Part shown: one piece after another, positions 15,252-22,541 of the stretch
How the letters are laid out: every line of letters starts with the position of its first letter
How positions within the stretch are numbered: the first letter of the stretch is position 1
Virus record (IMG/VR): IMGVR_UViG_3300042197_002762
Span: 1-64,000 of that record
DNA length: 64,000 nucleotides
DNA from: a virus
Direction: 5' to 3' (one strand)
Made by a program: the position numbers and the translations under genes
The notes under the pieces: generated by a model
The model's database searches: none
What the model saw: only the letters and a program-made list of their open reading frames with translations
What the model was told of the DNA's origin: nothing

Positions 15252-15713
15252 ATGCCAAACGATTGCTACAACTACTTGGAGGCTCCAGATGGAGACCTGT
15301 CACTGATCGCAGACTATATCTCCACCGCCAAACGCGATTGGAGTCCACTGCCCGATACTTTTCTTGATTTCGAAAAGATCGTCCCTATGCCACCTGATGT
15401 CGAGGACTGGTATGGTTGGCGGAATGAGCATTGGGGCACGCGTTCCAACTCTTACGAGGGCCAAGCCCAAGACGAGGGCATCAGTTTCAATACTGCTTGG
15501 AGTCCTCCGGTCGAAGCGATTGTTGCCCTTGCTAAACGTATCGGAAAACCTTTGCGGCTAATCTATGATGAACCGGGCATGGACTTTTGTGGAGAACTCA
15601 TTGTGGATGCAGAGGGCAAACACTGTGATGAAGTTTATTCCCCACGCAAGGATGCGCCTGAACATCTCAAAGAAGATCTGGCCATTGATGAGGATGATGG
15701 ATTCTTTCTATGA
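15252..15713 (+). CDS. Api92/YubB-like ferredoxin-fold protein
   Basis: A 153-residue protein with the pattern of the Api92-like (DUF1281/YubB) family: an N-terminal MPNDCYNYL, FEKIVPMPPDVEDWYGWRNEHWGTRSNS, FNTAWSPPVEAI and IYDEPGMDFCGEL. The family is common on plasmids and phages and has a ferredoxin-like fold; its activity is not established. The ATG at 15252 is preferred because it starts the conserved MPN motif. It overlaps a tiny membrane peptide gene by ATGA. Confidence 0.75.
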   Translation: MPNDCYNYLEAPDGDLSLIADYISTAKRDWSPLPDTFLDFEKIVPMPPDVEDWYGWRNEHWGTRSNSYEGQAQDEGISFNTAWSPPVEAIVALAKRIGKPLRLIYDEPGMDFCGELIVDAEGKHCDEVYSPRKDAPEHLKEDLAIDEDDGFFL

Positions 15714-15802
15714 AAACGTTTATTACTATATTAATTGCTGGGATGTATATCTTATTTATGGGTATGTTTCTGATTGGTGAATTAATCGAAAAGAAAAAAT
15801 AA
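15710..15802 (+). CDS. Tiny membrane peptide, 30 residues
   Basis: A 30-codon frame overlapping the previous stop as ATGA. It encodes a single hydrophobic helix (FITILIAGMYILFMGMFLIG) ending in ELIEKKK. The next ATG follows 1 nt after its stop. Tight spacing and composition support translation; a member of the tiny-membrane-peptide set in this window. Confidence 0.55.
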   Translation: MKTFITILIAGMYILFMGMFLIGELIEKKK

Positions 15803-15803
15803 T

Positions 15804-16016
15804 ATGAAAAAACTTAAGAAAGTAACGCTGGATCTCTACTACGTAGTTGATGCTGAAGACGATCATATGATTAACCATGCCAAGGATTGTCTCTACGAGG
15901 ATATCATGAGCGCGGTCAAGCATGATGAACTCTTCGGCTTGATTCGTGTGGTCGATGCGCCTCCTAACGCTAAAGAGTGCGACATCCCTGAATTCCTTCT
16001 GGAAGAAATAGCGTAA
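15804..16016 (+). CDS. Unknown acidic protein, paralogue of 7137-7400
   Basis: A 70-residue protein that aligns over most of its length with the 87-residue product of 7137-7400 (shared LYYVVDAEDDH-type strand and helix, and VVDAP near the C-terminus). No known domain. Follows the tiny membrane peptide by 1 nt. Confidence 0.65.
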   Translation: MKKLKKVTLDLYYVVDAEDDHMINHAKDCLYEDIMSAVKHDELFGLIRVVDAPPNAKECDIPEFLLEEIA

Positions 16017-16024
16017 ACAACACC

Positions 16025-16053
16025 TTGACAAACACGTCCACAACTGCTAACAT
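16025..16053 (+). promoter_or_regulatory. Promoter upstream of 16073/16168 genes
   Basis: TTGACA (16025-16030), 17 bp, TAACAT (16048-16053). An ATG directly follows the -10 box and would lie upstream of the transcription start, so the first usable start is the GTG at 16073. Confidence 0.75.
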
Positions 16054-16072
16054 ATGAACCCATTTAAACACA

Positions 16073-16165
16073 GTGAAATACGAAGATCCAAAAGACGATA
16101 TCAAACTATATATATGCATGAGCGCAATTGTTTTTATAATTATGATTGTAATTGGAGGTAATTAA
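16073..16165 (+). CDS. Tiny membrane peptide, 30 residues (GTG start)
   Basis: A 30-codon frame with a charged N-terminal ten residues (KYEDPKDDIK) followed by one hydrophobic helix (SAIVFIIMIVIGGN). Its last codons contain GGAGG, the Shine-Dalgarno of the next gene. Length and design match the peptides at 2404 and 15710. The GTG start is inferred from the promoter position. Confidence 0.4.
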   Translation: MKYEDPKDDIKLYICMSAIVFIIMIVIGGN

Positions 16166-16167
16166 AT

Positions 16168-16401
16168 ATGAAAAATGATCCGATTAAATATGCAACTGAC
16201 TCTGTTATTAGGAGTCTCGATACGGTAGAAGAGATCAAAGATGCTCTCAAAGATCTTACTGATTCCTATAAATATCAAATTAATATTTTGAAAGATTTGA
16301 TTAAGGAATACTTCTCTGATCTACAGAGTGACGAGACTCCTCTTGGCGCTATGCGGCGACTCCAAATTCGTAAGCAATTGCTGGAGTTTGCCAACAAATA
16401 G
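16168..16401 (+). CDS. Unknown helical protein
   Basis: A 77-residue, highly helical and charged protein with a probable coiled coil. It has a good Shine-Dalgarno (TTGGAGGT) 9 nt before the ATG, unlike most early genes here. Function unknown. Confidence 0.65.
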   Translation: MKNDPIKYATDSVIRSLDTVEEIKDALKDLTDSYKYQINILKDLIKEYFSDLQSDETPLGAMRRLQIRKQLLEFANK

Positions 16402-16450
16402 TGTAAATAATAATATTCCAAAAGGCACTCGGTTGCCCCAGGAATAACAC

Positions 16451-16546
16451 ATGAATAGAAACCCTATAGAGGAAGAACATATAGCCCCTCTAGTAATAAT
16501 AATAAGTGGATTATTATTTTTGTTTGGTATGGGATTATTTTTATAA
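16451..16546 (+). CDS. Tiny membrane peptide, 31 residues
   Basis: A 31-codon frame with an acidic N-terminus (NRNPIEEEH) and a single hydrophobic helix to the C-terminus (LVIIISGLLFLFGMGLFL). It is followed directly by an intrinsic terminator, which supports its being the last gene of the plus-strand block. Confidence 0.45.
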   Translation: MNRNPIEEEHIAPLVIIISGLLFLFGMGLFL

Positions 16547-16572
16547 TTATATCTTGGGAGGGCTCGTGAAAG

Positions 16573-16605
16573 CTGGCGATCTAGAAATGGGTCGCCAGTT
16601 TTTTT
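16573..16605 (+). terminator. Intrinsic terminator ending the plus-strand early block
   Basis: CTGGCGA (16573-16579) pairs with TCGCCAG (16592-16598), followed by a run of seven T. It marks the end of the plus-strand block before convergent minus-strand tRNA genes. Confidence 0.85.
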
Positions 16606-16659
16606 ATTAAAGGAAAGAGTATTATTATTTAATAAGGGAATTCTTATTAAAGGATGGGG

Positions 16660-16745
16660 AGGAGGGTGTGAGATTCGAACTCACGGAACATTTCTGTTCA
16701 CAAAGGTTCAAGCTTTGCGCGATAAACCAGCTCCGCCAACCCTCC
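16660..16745 (-). tRNA. tRNA-Ser (UGA)
   Basis: Acceptor GGAGGGT/ACCCTCC, anticodon stem CAAAG/CTTTG with loop CTTGAAC (anticodon TGA), long variable arm GAAC/GTTC, T-arm GTGAG/CTCAC with TTCGAAT. The long variable arm confirms class II. Discriminator reads T rather than the usual G. Confidence 0.88.
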
Positions 16746-16749
16746 AAAA

Positions 16750-16823
16750 TAGAGGCGGTAGGAGTCGAACCTACGCTCACATCCTTATCAAAGATGGGTT
16801 TTAACCAGCTAAACTACGCCTCT
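16750..16823 (-). tRNA. tRNA-Ile (GAU)
   Basis: Acceptor AGAGGCG/CGCCTCT, anticodon arm CATCT/GGATG with loop TTGATAA (anticodon GAT), T-loop TTCGACT, discriminator A. Its 5' end overlaps the last codons of the HNH gene by 10 nt. Confidence 0.9.
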
Positions 16824-17305
16824 ATAACACCGTCATGTATTTCTACATGACAGTTAGAACATACTAGTATACACTTTTTTAATTCCTGTTCAATAACATT
16901 CCAAGATAATTTACTAGTATTAGAGCTAATTTCAAAATTCTTTTGGGTAGGGTCTAAATGATGGAATTGTAAAGCCTTTAAGCATTTATTATATCCACAT
17001 TTGCAACATTTTCCGCCAAGTAATTTAACAGCTTTTTCTTTACGATTAGTTCTAAATTGAGACACGTAGCAAGAATTGCATCTAACTGAAGAATTGCCCT
17101 TTTTTCTACTATAAATATATTCTCTATTACAATTACTACAGATACATTTTTTATCAGATTTTTCTATTAGAACTAATTGTTTTGTGTTGTGCTTACCAAA
17201 TGGAGAACATTCAAGGCAATATTTTCTACGGTAAAGATTATGGGTTTTATCACCTATCTTATACCAATTAGGAAATTGTGAACTACATTTTTGACAAATA
17301 GGCAT
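16814..17305 (-). CDS. HNH endonuclease with zinc-ribbon motifs
   Basis: A 163-residue protein. Four Cys-x2-Cys-type pairs are visible (CQKC, CLEC, CSNC and CCKCG), then the HNH core LQFHHLDPTQKNF followed by ILVCSNCHVEIHDG. It is of the zinc-finger HNH type common as free-standing homing endonucleases in phages. It is embedded in a tRNA cluster (between tRNA-Ile and tRNA-Asp) and its last codons overlap tRNA-Ile, as expected if it inserted there. AT-rich compared with neighbours. Confidence 0.85.
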   Translation of the reverse strand: MPICQKCSSQFPNWYKIGDKTHNLYRRKYCLECSPFGKHNTKQLVLIEKSDKKCICSNCNREYIYSRKKGNSSVRCNSCYVSQFRTNRKEKAVKLLGGKCCKCGYNKCLKALQFHHLDPTQKNFEISSNTSKLSWNVIEQELKKCILVCSNCHVEIHDGVIEA

Positions 17306-17366
17306 ACTATTATTTACATGTAGTTTAGATAACTAGACACTATTATGTTATAGCGTCTAAGCAATG

Positions 17367-17440
17367 CGGGGCCGATGGGACTTGAACCCACACTCGACGG
17401 TTCGACAAACCGTTGCTTTAACCGATTAAGCTACGACCCC
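17367..17440 (-). tRNA. tRNA-Asp (GUC)
   Basis: Acceptor GGGGTCG/CGGCCCC, anticodon arm ACGGT/ACCGT with loop TTGTCGA (anticodon GTC), T-loop TTCAAGT, discriminator G as expected for Asp. Confidence 0.9.
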
Positions 17441-17465
17441 GAAACTATATTTACAAACCTGACTT

Positions 17466-17553
17466 ATGCCAAATAATGGCACCACTGATGGGTGCTGCCC
17501 CCACTATCTTCCGCGTGAAAGGCGGACGAGTCTGCTGTTCCTCTTCAGTGGCA
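17466..17553. other. Gene-free stretch 17441-17801: structured element, then repeat and terminator
   Basis: No credible gene lies between tRNA-Asp and the rIIA terminator. From 17466 to 17553 the sequence can form GCACC/GGTGC, TCCGC/GCGGA with loop GTGAAAG, and a closing helix CCACTGA/TCAGTGG, a compact three-helix fold. It could be a small RNA, a processing signal for the tRNA transcript, or a DNA site. It contains CTGATG and CGAGTC but not a complete hammerhead core. Confidence 0.4.
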
Positions 17554-17655
17554 TCTACTCATCAAATAGTATACCACCATATAGACAAATATCAAGAATA
17601 AAACATAGAGAAGTATACCAATCATTTGATATATTACAACTATTTTGATAATTTA

Positions 17656-17734
17656 TGTAAGTTGTTGATTATGAAGTACTTACGCCGCGCCGCCGGGCGC
17701 GCCGCCGTAACCCCTTGATTTTCAACGTGCTACA
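17656..17734. repeat. Composite boundary repeat R1
   Basis: Left half GTAAGT...ACTTAC, GC core CCGCGCCGCCGGGCGCGCC, right half CGTAACCCC...GTGCTACA. First of twelve copies. It lies 68 nt beyond the rIIA stop codon on the minus strand, downstream of the rIIA terminator. Confidence 0.8.
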
Positions 17735-17743
17735 ATTTAATGC

Positions 17744-17780
17744 AAAAAAATGCGGGGCGCAGCACTCGCCACGCCCCGCA
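17744..17780 (-). terminator. Intrinsic terminator after rIIA-like gene
   Basis: On the minus strand TGCGGGGCG pairs with CGCCCCGCA (nine perfect pairs) and is followed by seven T. It is 22 nt past the stop codon at 17802. Confidence 0.85.
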
Positions 17781-17801
17781 CCACCACACCACCACTAACA
17801 A

Positions 17802-20045
17802 TTATACTCCAGCGAGCATGAAGTCGCGGGTCGTAATGTAATCCAAGCAAGCCTCACGATGCTGCTTGTGATTGTCACGATAGGTCTGAAGGTTGTAGGC
17901 ATCAATCGCTTGCAAGACGCGCATGGCGTGAGCAAGTTTGGTTGCTTTGACTTCCATAGCGTCGAGCTTGGCACTACGTTTGGAACGGACGGCAGTAGTC
18001 TTGATGCCAATGTGACCGCAGATGGAATCAATGCAAGACTTGATCGTGGAGTCATTGGTTTGAGCTTGAAGGCTCAAGACTTCTTCCAGCACACGATGCG
18101 TGTTCGGCGCATTGGTCGCGTTGACCATCTTACGGAGTTCGCCGCGCAAGCATTGGTTCCGTGCGACAAAGTGCGTATGGATTTCGTCAGCATATAGAAC
18201 CTCGCCGCAATTAGATTGAGCTTCAATCTCCTTCAACGCATTGGTGAAGAAAGTTTTGAAGTCCATCACCTTACTGGCTTGAGCTTTCTTTAGAGTAGGG
18301 CCATTCTTGATACCGATGATGGTAGGAACAACGATATCCTTGGTCTTGGTCAAGTCAGCAAGCGTCTTGATCTTGGAGCAGCAAGACATAAGAGCAGTAG
18401 GAGACACTTCGCAACCATTGATCTTGCCCATGAACCGCTCAATCTCAACGTAGCAGTATTTCTTGGGGTCGAGATTCTTGAAGTCAACATCTTCCTCCTG
18501 CCAGTAGTCACTCTTGACCTTGTGATAGGACGAGAGATTTTTGGCATTGGGGTCAATCGAAAACACTTTGCTGGTGTGTTTGCTACGATTCGCCATGAGC
18601 GTGTTGCCATTGGCTTTACGAGTTGCGCGAGGCAGGAGAACCTTGGGCAACGTAGCCATGTCAACAATGTCAGCGTCAATCAGTCCGAGATTGTCCATCT
18701 GACGTTTGCGGTCAGCAGCATTGAGAGGCGTGAACACAATCACCTTGCCATCTTTTTGCAGGAACGGAAAGATGTGGTTGATGACTTGGTTCTGAATCTT
18801 CTTTGTGTTCTCAACGATGGTAATGTCATTGTCGAGCGTCACAAGATGAGTCAGTTCTTCGACCTTGCCACCTTTGACTATGTATGCACCACCGATGTAA
18901 CCTTTGCGCGGAGTATAGAGTCTGAATCCCTTGCTATTGGCAAAGTTGATCGTGAAGTCTTTAATGGTCTTGCCGTTATAATCGTAACCATTCTTACCGC
19001 GCATAGCGTTGCACACAACGTAGTAGGGACTATTGAAGTTGTGCATCTCACCAAGCATACGCTTGAACGACCACAGACTTTGTGCGCCCTTGAGTTGCTT
19101 GCTGATGTCAGCAACGAGGAAGTCACGAATGGCAAGGATACGCTTTTTGAGATTCGCAATCGTGCGATCCGTGTATTGCAAACCTTCACGCGAGGCAGCG
19201 ATGTCGCAGTCACCAATGGCAACGTCGAGTTCGATGTCGCAGTTAGTGAGCAAGCGTTCGATCACCGCTTCGTCGGCATTGTTCTCGTCGAGCTTGAGAG
19301 CATCCGAGCTAATGCGGTAAGCGATGTTACCCATGATGGCAAGGGCTTGACGACCATACGAGTTGCGGTCTGCTTTGAGCAAACGCCAATCGCTACCGCT
19401 ATAAAGAGGATTGCGAGTCTCGTAGGTGAAGTCAGCAGCACCACGGACAACAGGCTTGACCTTGAAGTGCTGGAACAAGTTGCGAGCAGTATTGACGAAA
19501 GTTTCGCAGTCGGCAGGTTTTACTGGAATCACAATTTCAACTCCGTTTGCATCCTTGGTAGGAGCAGACGCGAGTTTAGCGATTTGACCGATCTGCGAGG
19601 GATCAATGTAAGCGTTGTAAGTAGTCTTGATGCCGTTGAGATAGCTATTGATGACAAAGTTGTCACCATAGGCAAAAGCGGACTTACTACCAAGACCTAA
19701 CTGCCCGATGAGGGAGTTACTCTTACGCTTCGTTGATTCACCATAAAAGGCGTAAATCTCTTGAATGTCTTGTTCGGAAAGGCCAATGCCGTAGTCACGA
19801 ATCTTGAGTTCAAGAGAGAGACGAGAAGGAAGCGTGACCTCAATCGGACGATTGTGACCAGCTTCGGTGTGTGCGTCCACAGCGTTGCAGGAATACTCGC
19901 GCAAGACTGCAAGAATCTTGTCGGAATACAACTGGTTGCGGAGGACGTTGAAGATGTGAGCAAGACCTTCCTGCTTGATGCCGAAAGACACCGCGCCTTG
20001 AATACCTTGCGTGACAACATTAGCTTTGGGTTGAGTAACGATCAT
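17802..20045 (-). CDS. rIIA: rIIA-like GHKL ATPase
   Basis: A 747-residue protein. Near the N-terminus are GHKL/HATPase motifs: the N-box VLREYSCNAVDAH (about residues 47-59), then KIRDYGIGLS (the D-x-G-x-G ATP-lid motif) and GQLGLGSKSAFAYGD. The rest is long and family-specific, as in T4 rIIA. With the rIIB-like gene just upstream in transcription order it forms the classic pair that, in T4, affects lysis timing and exclusion by lambda Rex; the biochemical role is still unclear. Start set at 20045 (MIVTQPK) because a promoter -10 box ends 22 nt upstream; longer in-frame codons overlap that promoter. Confidence 0.8.
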   Translation of the reverse strand: MIVTQPKANVVTQGIQGAVSFGIKQEGLAHIFNVLRNQLYSDKILAVLREYSCNAVDAHTEAGHNRPIEVTLPSRLSLELKIRDYGIGLSEQDIQEIYAFYGESTKRKSNSLIGQLGLGSKSAFAYGDNFVINSYLNGIKTTYNAYIDPSQIGQIAKLASAPTKDANGVEIVIPVKPADCETFVNTARNLFQHFKVKPVVRGAADFTYETRNPLYSGSDWRLLKADRNSYGRQALAIMGNIAYRISSDALKLDENNADEAVIERLLTNCDIELDVAIGDCDIAASREGLQYTDRTIANLKKRILAIRDFLVADISKQLKGAQSLWSFKRMLGEMHNFNSPYYVVCNAMRGKNGYDYNGKTIKDFTINFANSKGFRLYTPRKGYIGGAYIVKGGKVEELTHLVTLDNDITIVENTKKIQNQVINHIFPFLQKDGKVIVFTPLNAADRKRQMDNLGLIDADIVDMATLPKVLLPRATRKANGNTLMANRSKHTSKVFSIDPNAKNLSSYHKVKSDYWQEEDVDFKNLDPKKYCYVEIERFMGKINGCEVSPTALMSCCSKIKTLADLTKTKDIVVPTIIGIKNGPTLKKAQASKVMDFKTFFTNALKEIEAQSNCGEVLYADEIHTHFVARNQCLRGELRKMVNATNAPNTHRVLEEVLSLQAQTNDSTIKSCIDSICGHIGIKTTAVRSKRSAKLDAMEVKATKLAHAMRVLQAIDAYNLQTYRDNHKQHREACLDYITTRDFMLAGV

Positions 20046-20067
20046 ATTAGTAGTAGGTTGAGTAATC

Positions 20068-20096
20068 AGAATAGCAGCATTTGTGTCGCATGGCAA
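20068..20096 (-). promoter_or_regulatory. Promoter for rIIA-like gene
   Basis: Minus strand TTGCCA (20091-20096), 17 bp, TATTCT (20068-20073); 22-nt leader to the ATG. It lies 20 bp inside repeat R2 relative to the gene. Confidence 0.7.
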
Positions 20097-20115
20097 GAGT
20101 TTTTTTGCAAAAAAA

Positions 20116-20194
20116 TGTAAGTGCCTTAAACTCAACGACTTACACGGCGCGGCGGGGCGCGGCGCTGTAAGTGCCTGGAATTGAACAGGTTACA
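20116..20194. repeat. Composite boundary repeat R2
   Basis: TGTAAGTGCC...ACGACTTACA, core CGGCGCGGCGGGGCGCGGCG, then TGTAAGTGCCTG...CAGGTTACA. It lies between the rIIB terminator and the rIIA promoter. Confidence 0.85.
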
Positions 20195-20211
20195 ACAAAC
20201 ACTATTGGAAC

Positions 20212-20250
20212 AAAAAGTTGGGGGTGAGGCCCACCACAAGCCCCACCCCC
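20212..20250 (-). terminator. Intrinsic terminator after rIIB-like gene
   Basis: On the minus strand GGGGGTG pairs with CACCCCC, followed by AACTTTTTG. It is 19 nt past the stop codon at 20269. Confidence 0.75.
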
Positions 20251-20268
20251 ATGTCGCACCACCGACGA

Positions 20269-21117
20269 CTACCGCTTCCGCATGAAGCGACCTTTCGCAT
20301 CCCTCACATTGTAGTAAGGAGTTTCTTCCGCATCGTAGTTGAATGAGGGGGAATAATCCTCATCATCGGAAGTGAACTCCGTGTTGAGCGGTTTCCGATA
20401 AACCTGCTCAAAGTCCTTGACAACCTCGTAGCGAGCAGTCCGCAACTTCTGGCAGTCACAATCTTTCGGAACCGAAACAACATCCGAAGGATTGATCTTG
20501 ACGATCACCAAGCGCGAGTTGCCACCACCGAAGGTTTTAGCATACTCATAGCTACCAGCATGGAAACCATACGAGCAACCAACATCGGCGTCGTCGCAGA
20601 CAGCGTTGCGCGGCATTTCCAAAACCTCGCCAACACCATTGAAGAACTTGCCACTATGATGATCCATGTAATCCTCGCGGACACTCTTGTAGGCCAAGAA
20701 GTCGCCATCTTCACAGATCGGAAGATGCTTGTGTTCAAGGAACTTGTAAAGCTCCGAAACAGCACGACGAGAAGGATTCGCCATGAGTTTCTCAAGGAAC
20801 TTGGCAAGCGGAGCGAACGGCAAACCATCATCCATGAAGTCGAAGATACGATCCACGACATAGTTGTGCAAGGGTTCACCTTGGTAGTAGATCACGCCAT
20901 CGGCAATCTCGATACCGCCGACATTATCGGCATTGAACTTGCGGGTGATAGACTCTGAAACGTCGAACAGGGAGTCGAGCGTGTCAATGTCTCCAGTAGC
21001 GAGGCAAGTAAGAGCCTCGGTGAAAGACGGATGATTACAAGTCATCGTCTTGGGAGTGCCATCAATTACTGCGGTGATGGACTCGTCGGTTTTGATTAGT
21101 GCGTTTAGTGCTTTCAT
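20269..21117 (-). CDS. rIIB: rIIB-like protein
   Basis: A 282-residue protein. The C-terminal two thirds carry the rIIB signature: PICEDGDFLAYKSVREDYMDHHSGKF, then GEVLEMPRNAVCDD, CSYGFHAGSYEYA, LVIVKINPSDVVSVPKDC and KLRTARYEVV. The N-terminal part (about 1-90) is divergent. It is transcribed first, its end separated from the rIIA gene by a terminator, repeat R2 and a new promoter, so the pair is not a simple operon here. Confidence 0.85.
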   Translation of the reverse strand: MKALNALIKTDESITAVIDGTPKTMTCNHPSFTEALTCLATGDIDTLDSLFDVSESITRKFNADNVGGIEIADGVIYYQGEPLHNYVVDRIFDFMDDGLPFAPLAKFLEKLMANPSRRAVSELYKFLEHKHLPICEDGDFLAYKSVREDYMDHHSGKFFNGVGEVLEMPRNAVCDDADVGCSYGFHAGSYEYAKTFGGGNSRLVIVKINPSDVVSVPKDCDCQKLRTARYEVVKDFEQVYRKPLNTEFTSDDEDYSPSFNYDAEETPYYNVRDAKGRFMRKR

Positions 21118-21125
21118 CGTTTATT

Positions 21126-21154
21126 ATATTATGCGTTTTTGGTCTGATTGTCAA
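21126..21154 (-). promoter_or_regulatory. Promoter for rIIB-like gene
   Basis: Minus strand TTGACA (21149-21154), 17 bp, TAATAT (21126-21131), 8 nt to the ATG. The -35 overlaps the stop region of the upstream gene. Confidence 0.85.
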
Positions 21155-21396
21155 ACTGATTTCTTATCCATTTGGAAAGAAAAATGGCGAACACCAACCA
21201 GCGCGAGAATATCGTGGTTGACCTTGGAAGTCTCGCGCAATACTTTCATGTATTTGGTGAAAATTTGTTTTTTGTTAAGTCCAGCGTCCACCATCAAATC
21301 CCAGAGTTGCTTGTGCATGGCCGTGCCGTAGTGAGCAACGGCGAAAGCCAAGTCCTCATAGCGGCGAACAGAGTAGGTGTCTTTGAGAATCTTCAT
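21151..21396 (-). CDS. Unknown protein
   Basis: An 81-residue basic, mainly helical protein with no recognised family. Its ATG overlaps the stop of the 61-residue gene upstream (ATGA). Its stop codon overlaps the rIIB promoter -35 box. Confidence 0.65.
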   Translation of the reverse strand: MKILKDTYSVRRYEDLAFAVAHYGTAMHKQLWDLMVDAGLNKKQIFTKYMKVLRETSKVNHDILALVGVRHFSFQMDKKSV

Positions 21397-21578
21397 TGTA
21401 GGTCTGTGATTTCGATAGCATTGACGATATACTTCTTGACATTCCCGACAATATCGGGAAACTCAATCAAAAGCGTTTGCTTGTTGTCAAGGTAAGTAAT
21501 CATAGGAACCGAATAGCCTTTTTCGCTCTGGTCGAGCTTTTCAGCAATGCGGTAAATGAGGTCGGTGCTATTTTTCAT
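21393..21578 (-). CDS. Unknown small protein
   Basis: A 61-residue protein with an N-terminal helix and a beta-type remainder. No family recognised. First gene of a two-gene unit; the ATG lies 6 nt after the -10 box. Confidence 0.65.
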   Translation of the reverse strand: MKNSTDLIYRIAEKLDQSEKGYSVPMITYLDNKQTLLIEFPDIVGNVKKYIVNAIEITDLQ

Positions 21579-21584
21579 CCTCTA

Positions 21585-21613
21585 AAGGTATCGCATTTTG
21601 CGATTGGTGTCAA
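21585..21613 (-). promoter_or_regulatory. Promoter for 21578-21151 genes
   Basis: Minus strand TTGACA (21608-21613), 17 bp, TACCTT (21585-21590), 6 nt to the ATG. Confidence 0.75.
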
Positions 21614-21620
21614 GTGTTTT

Positions 21621-21697
21621 TGTAAGTGCCTGGGATTCAAATACTTACGCCGCGCCGCCCCGCGCGCAATTGTAAGTCATTCATTACCAAATAGTTA
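21621..21697. repeat. Composite boundary repeat R3
   Basis: TGTAAGTGCC..., core CCGCGCCGCCCCGCGCGC, right half TGTAAGTCATTC... imperfect. Its right end directly abuts the 3' end of tRNA-Lys. Confidence 0.75.
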
Positions 21698-21769
21698 TGG
21701 AACGGGTGAGGCTCGAACTCACAACCAACGCCTTAAAAGGGCGCTGCTCTACCATTGAGCTACCATTCC
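21698..21769 (-). tRNA. tRNA-Lys (UUU)
   Basis: Acceptor GGAATGG/CCGTTCC, anticodon arm GCGCC/GGCGT with loop CTTTTAA (anticodon TTT), T-loop TTCGAGC, discriminator A. Confidence 0.92.
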
Positions 21770-21777
21770 TCAAATAG

Positions 21778-21850
21778 TGGGGCGAGTAGGATTCGAACCT
21801 ACAACCAATCGATTATGAGCCGACTGCTCTGACCATTGAGCTATCACCCC
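21778..21850 (-). tRNA. tRNA-Met (CAU), elongator-type or Ile2
   Basis: Acceptor GGGGTGA/TCGCCCC with a normal 1-72 pair (so not an initiator), anticodon loop CTCATAA (anticodon CAT), T-loop TTCGAAT, discriminator A. A CAT anticodon could also serve Ile if lysidine-modified; sequence does not settle it. Confidence 0.88.
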
Positions 21851-21933
21851 AGAAATTTAATCAGTCCGTAAATAGCAAACGCCCAGACCAAAATAGTTAC
21901 AGGTAAAGCTACAAATAGAACAATAGATTTCAT
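21844..21933 (-). CDS. Tiny membrane peptide, 29 residues
   Basis: A 29-codon frame that overlaps the stop of the 82-residue gene as ATGA and ends inside the 5' end of tRNA-Met. The product is nearly all hydrophobic (SIVLFVALPVTILVWAFAIY), a single membrane helix. Overlap on both sides suggests selection on the arrangement. Confidence 0.5.
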   Translation of the reverse strand: MKSIVLFVALPVTILVWAFAIYGLIKFLG

Positions 21934-22178
21934 AATTCAAAATATGATTGTTGATATTCAGTTTGTTCTACATCGTAGTCTGGAACCCAGATGTTCTCAT
22001 CGTTATGAGAACGACAAGCCAGTAGCAAATCTGTATGTTCCGTGTAGTCGTGATCGTAATACGGCTGCTCGGAATCTTCGTAATCAACGATTTCCCAAGT
22101 CTTGCCATCGTATTTTACATAGTCACCAATGACGAGCATTTCGCCATCGTAGTCAGCGGGGCAGATGTTTTTACTCAT
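21930..22178 (-). CDS. Unknown acidic protein
   Basis: An 82-residue acidic protein, rich in Asp, Tyr and Glu. The N-terminal half (GDYVKYDGKTWEIVDYE) reads like a small SH3-like barrel as in many phage accessory proteins. No catalytic motif. ATGA overlaps at both ends put it in the 22501-21844 operon. Confidence 0.65.
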   Translation of the reverse strand: MSKNICPADYDGEMLVIGDYVKYDGKTWEIVDYEDSEQPYYDHDYTEHTDLLLACRSHNDENIWVPDYDVEQTEYQQSYFEL

Positions 22179-22501
22179 AGTTTGAATATTGATTCGGGAT
22201 TAGGATAAACTTTTTTGCGTCTAATGTAAAGCCCCCAAAATTTTAGAGCGCGATCTTCGATTTGACAAAAGAGCTTGCCATGATCTAACGTCCCTCCGTA
22301 GAAGTGGCAAACCTCATGGACAACGTAGTAGATGACGAATTTTTCTCCGTGTTTGAACGCCCACTCTGGAATCGAAAACCACCCCTTCGTGGTATAGGCG
22401 CGACCCCGCTTGTTGGGTGTAATTTTGGCCTTGGGTCTAATGGGGAGTCCGAGGAATCTTGCGGTGAGATTTGCGATGGCTTGGATTTCATTTAGTTTCA
22501 T
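22175..22501 (-). CDS. SprT-like metallopeptidase-type protein
   Basis: A 108-residue protein with H62-E63-x-x-H66 in YYVVHEVCHFYGG followed by a third possible ligand in LDHGKLF, the pattern of small SprT/WSS1-like zinc proteases. Such proteins can cleave protein-DNA crosslinks or act on unknown targets. It is shorter than bacterial SprT (about 165) and lacks the C-terminal zinc ribbon. First gene of its operon. Confidence 0.65.
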   Translation of the reverse strand: MKLNEIQAIANLTARFLGLPIRPKAKITPNKRGRAYTTKGWFSIPEWAFKHGEKFVIYYVVHEVCHFYGGTLDHGKLFCQIEDRALKFWGLYIRRKKVYPNPESIFKL

Positions 22502-22512
22502 GGTGTAGCCTT

Positions 22513-22541
22513 ACAGTATGGGATTTTGCGTGTGCGGTCAA
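22513..22541 (-). promoter_or_regulatory. Promoter for SprT-like operon
   Basis: Minus strand TTGACC (22536-22541), 17 bp, TACTGT (22513-22518), 11 nt to the ATG. R4 begins 18 bp upstream. Confidence 0.7.

Noticed and set aside
16054-16161. ATG-initiated 35-residue frame
   Set aside because: The ATG directly follows the -10 box, upstream of the expected transcription start, and the product is not protein-like. The GTG frame at 16073 fits the promoter and the tiny-membrane-peptide design better.
17478-17553. Hammerhead ribozyme
   Set aside because: CTGATG is present but is followed by G instead of A, and no GAAA with a proper stem II and a cleavable site is in the right order.
18522-19700. 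A 392-residue rightward open frame
   Set aside because: It lies wholly antisense to the rIIA-like gene, which has clear motifs, a promoter and a terminator. The frame is a by-product of GC-biased codon use in the real gene.
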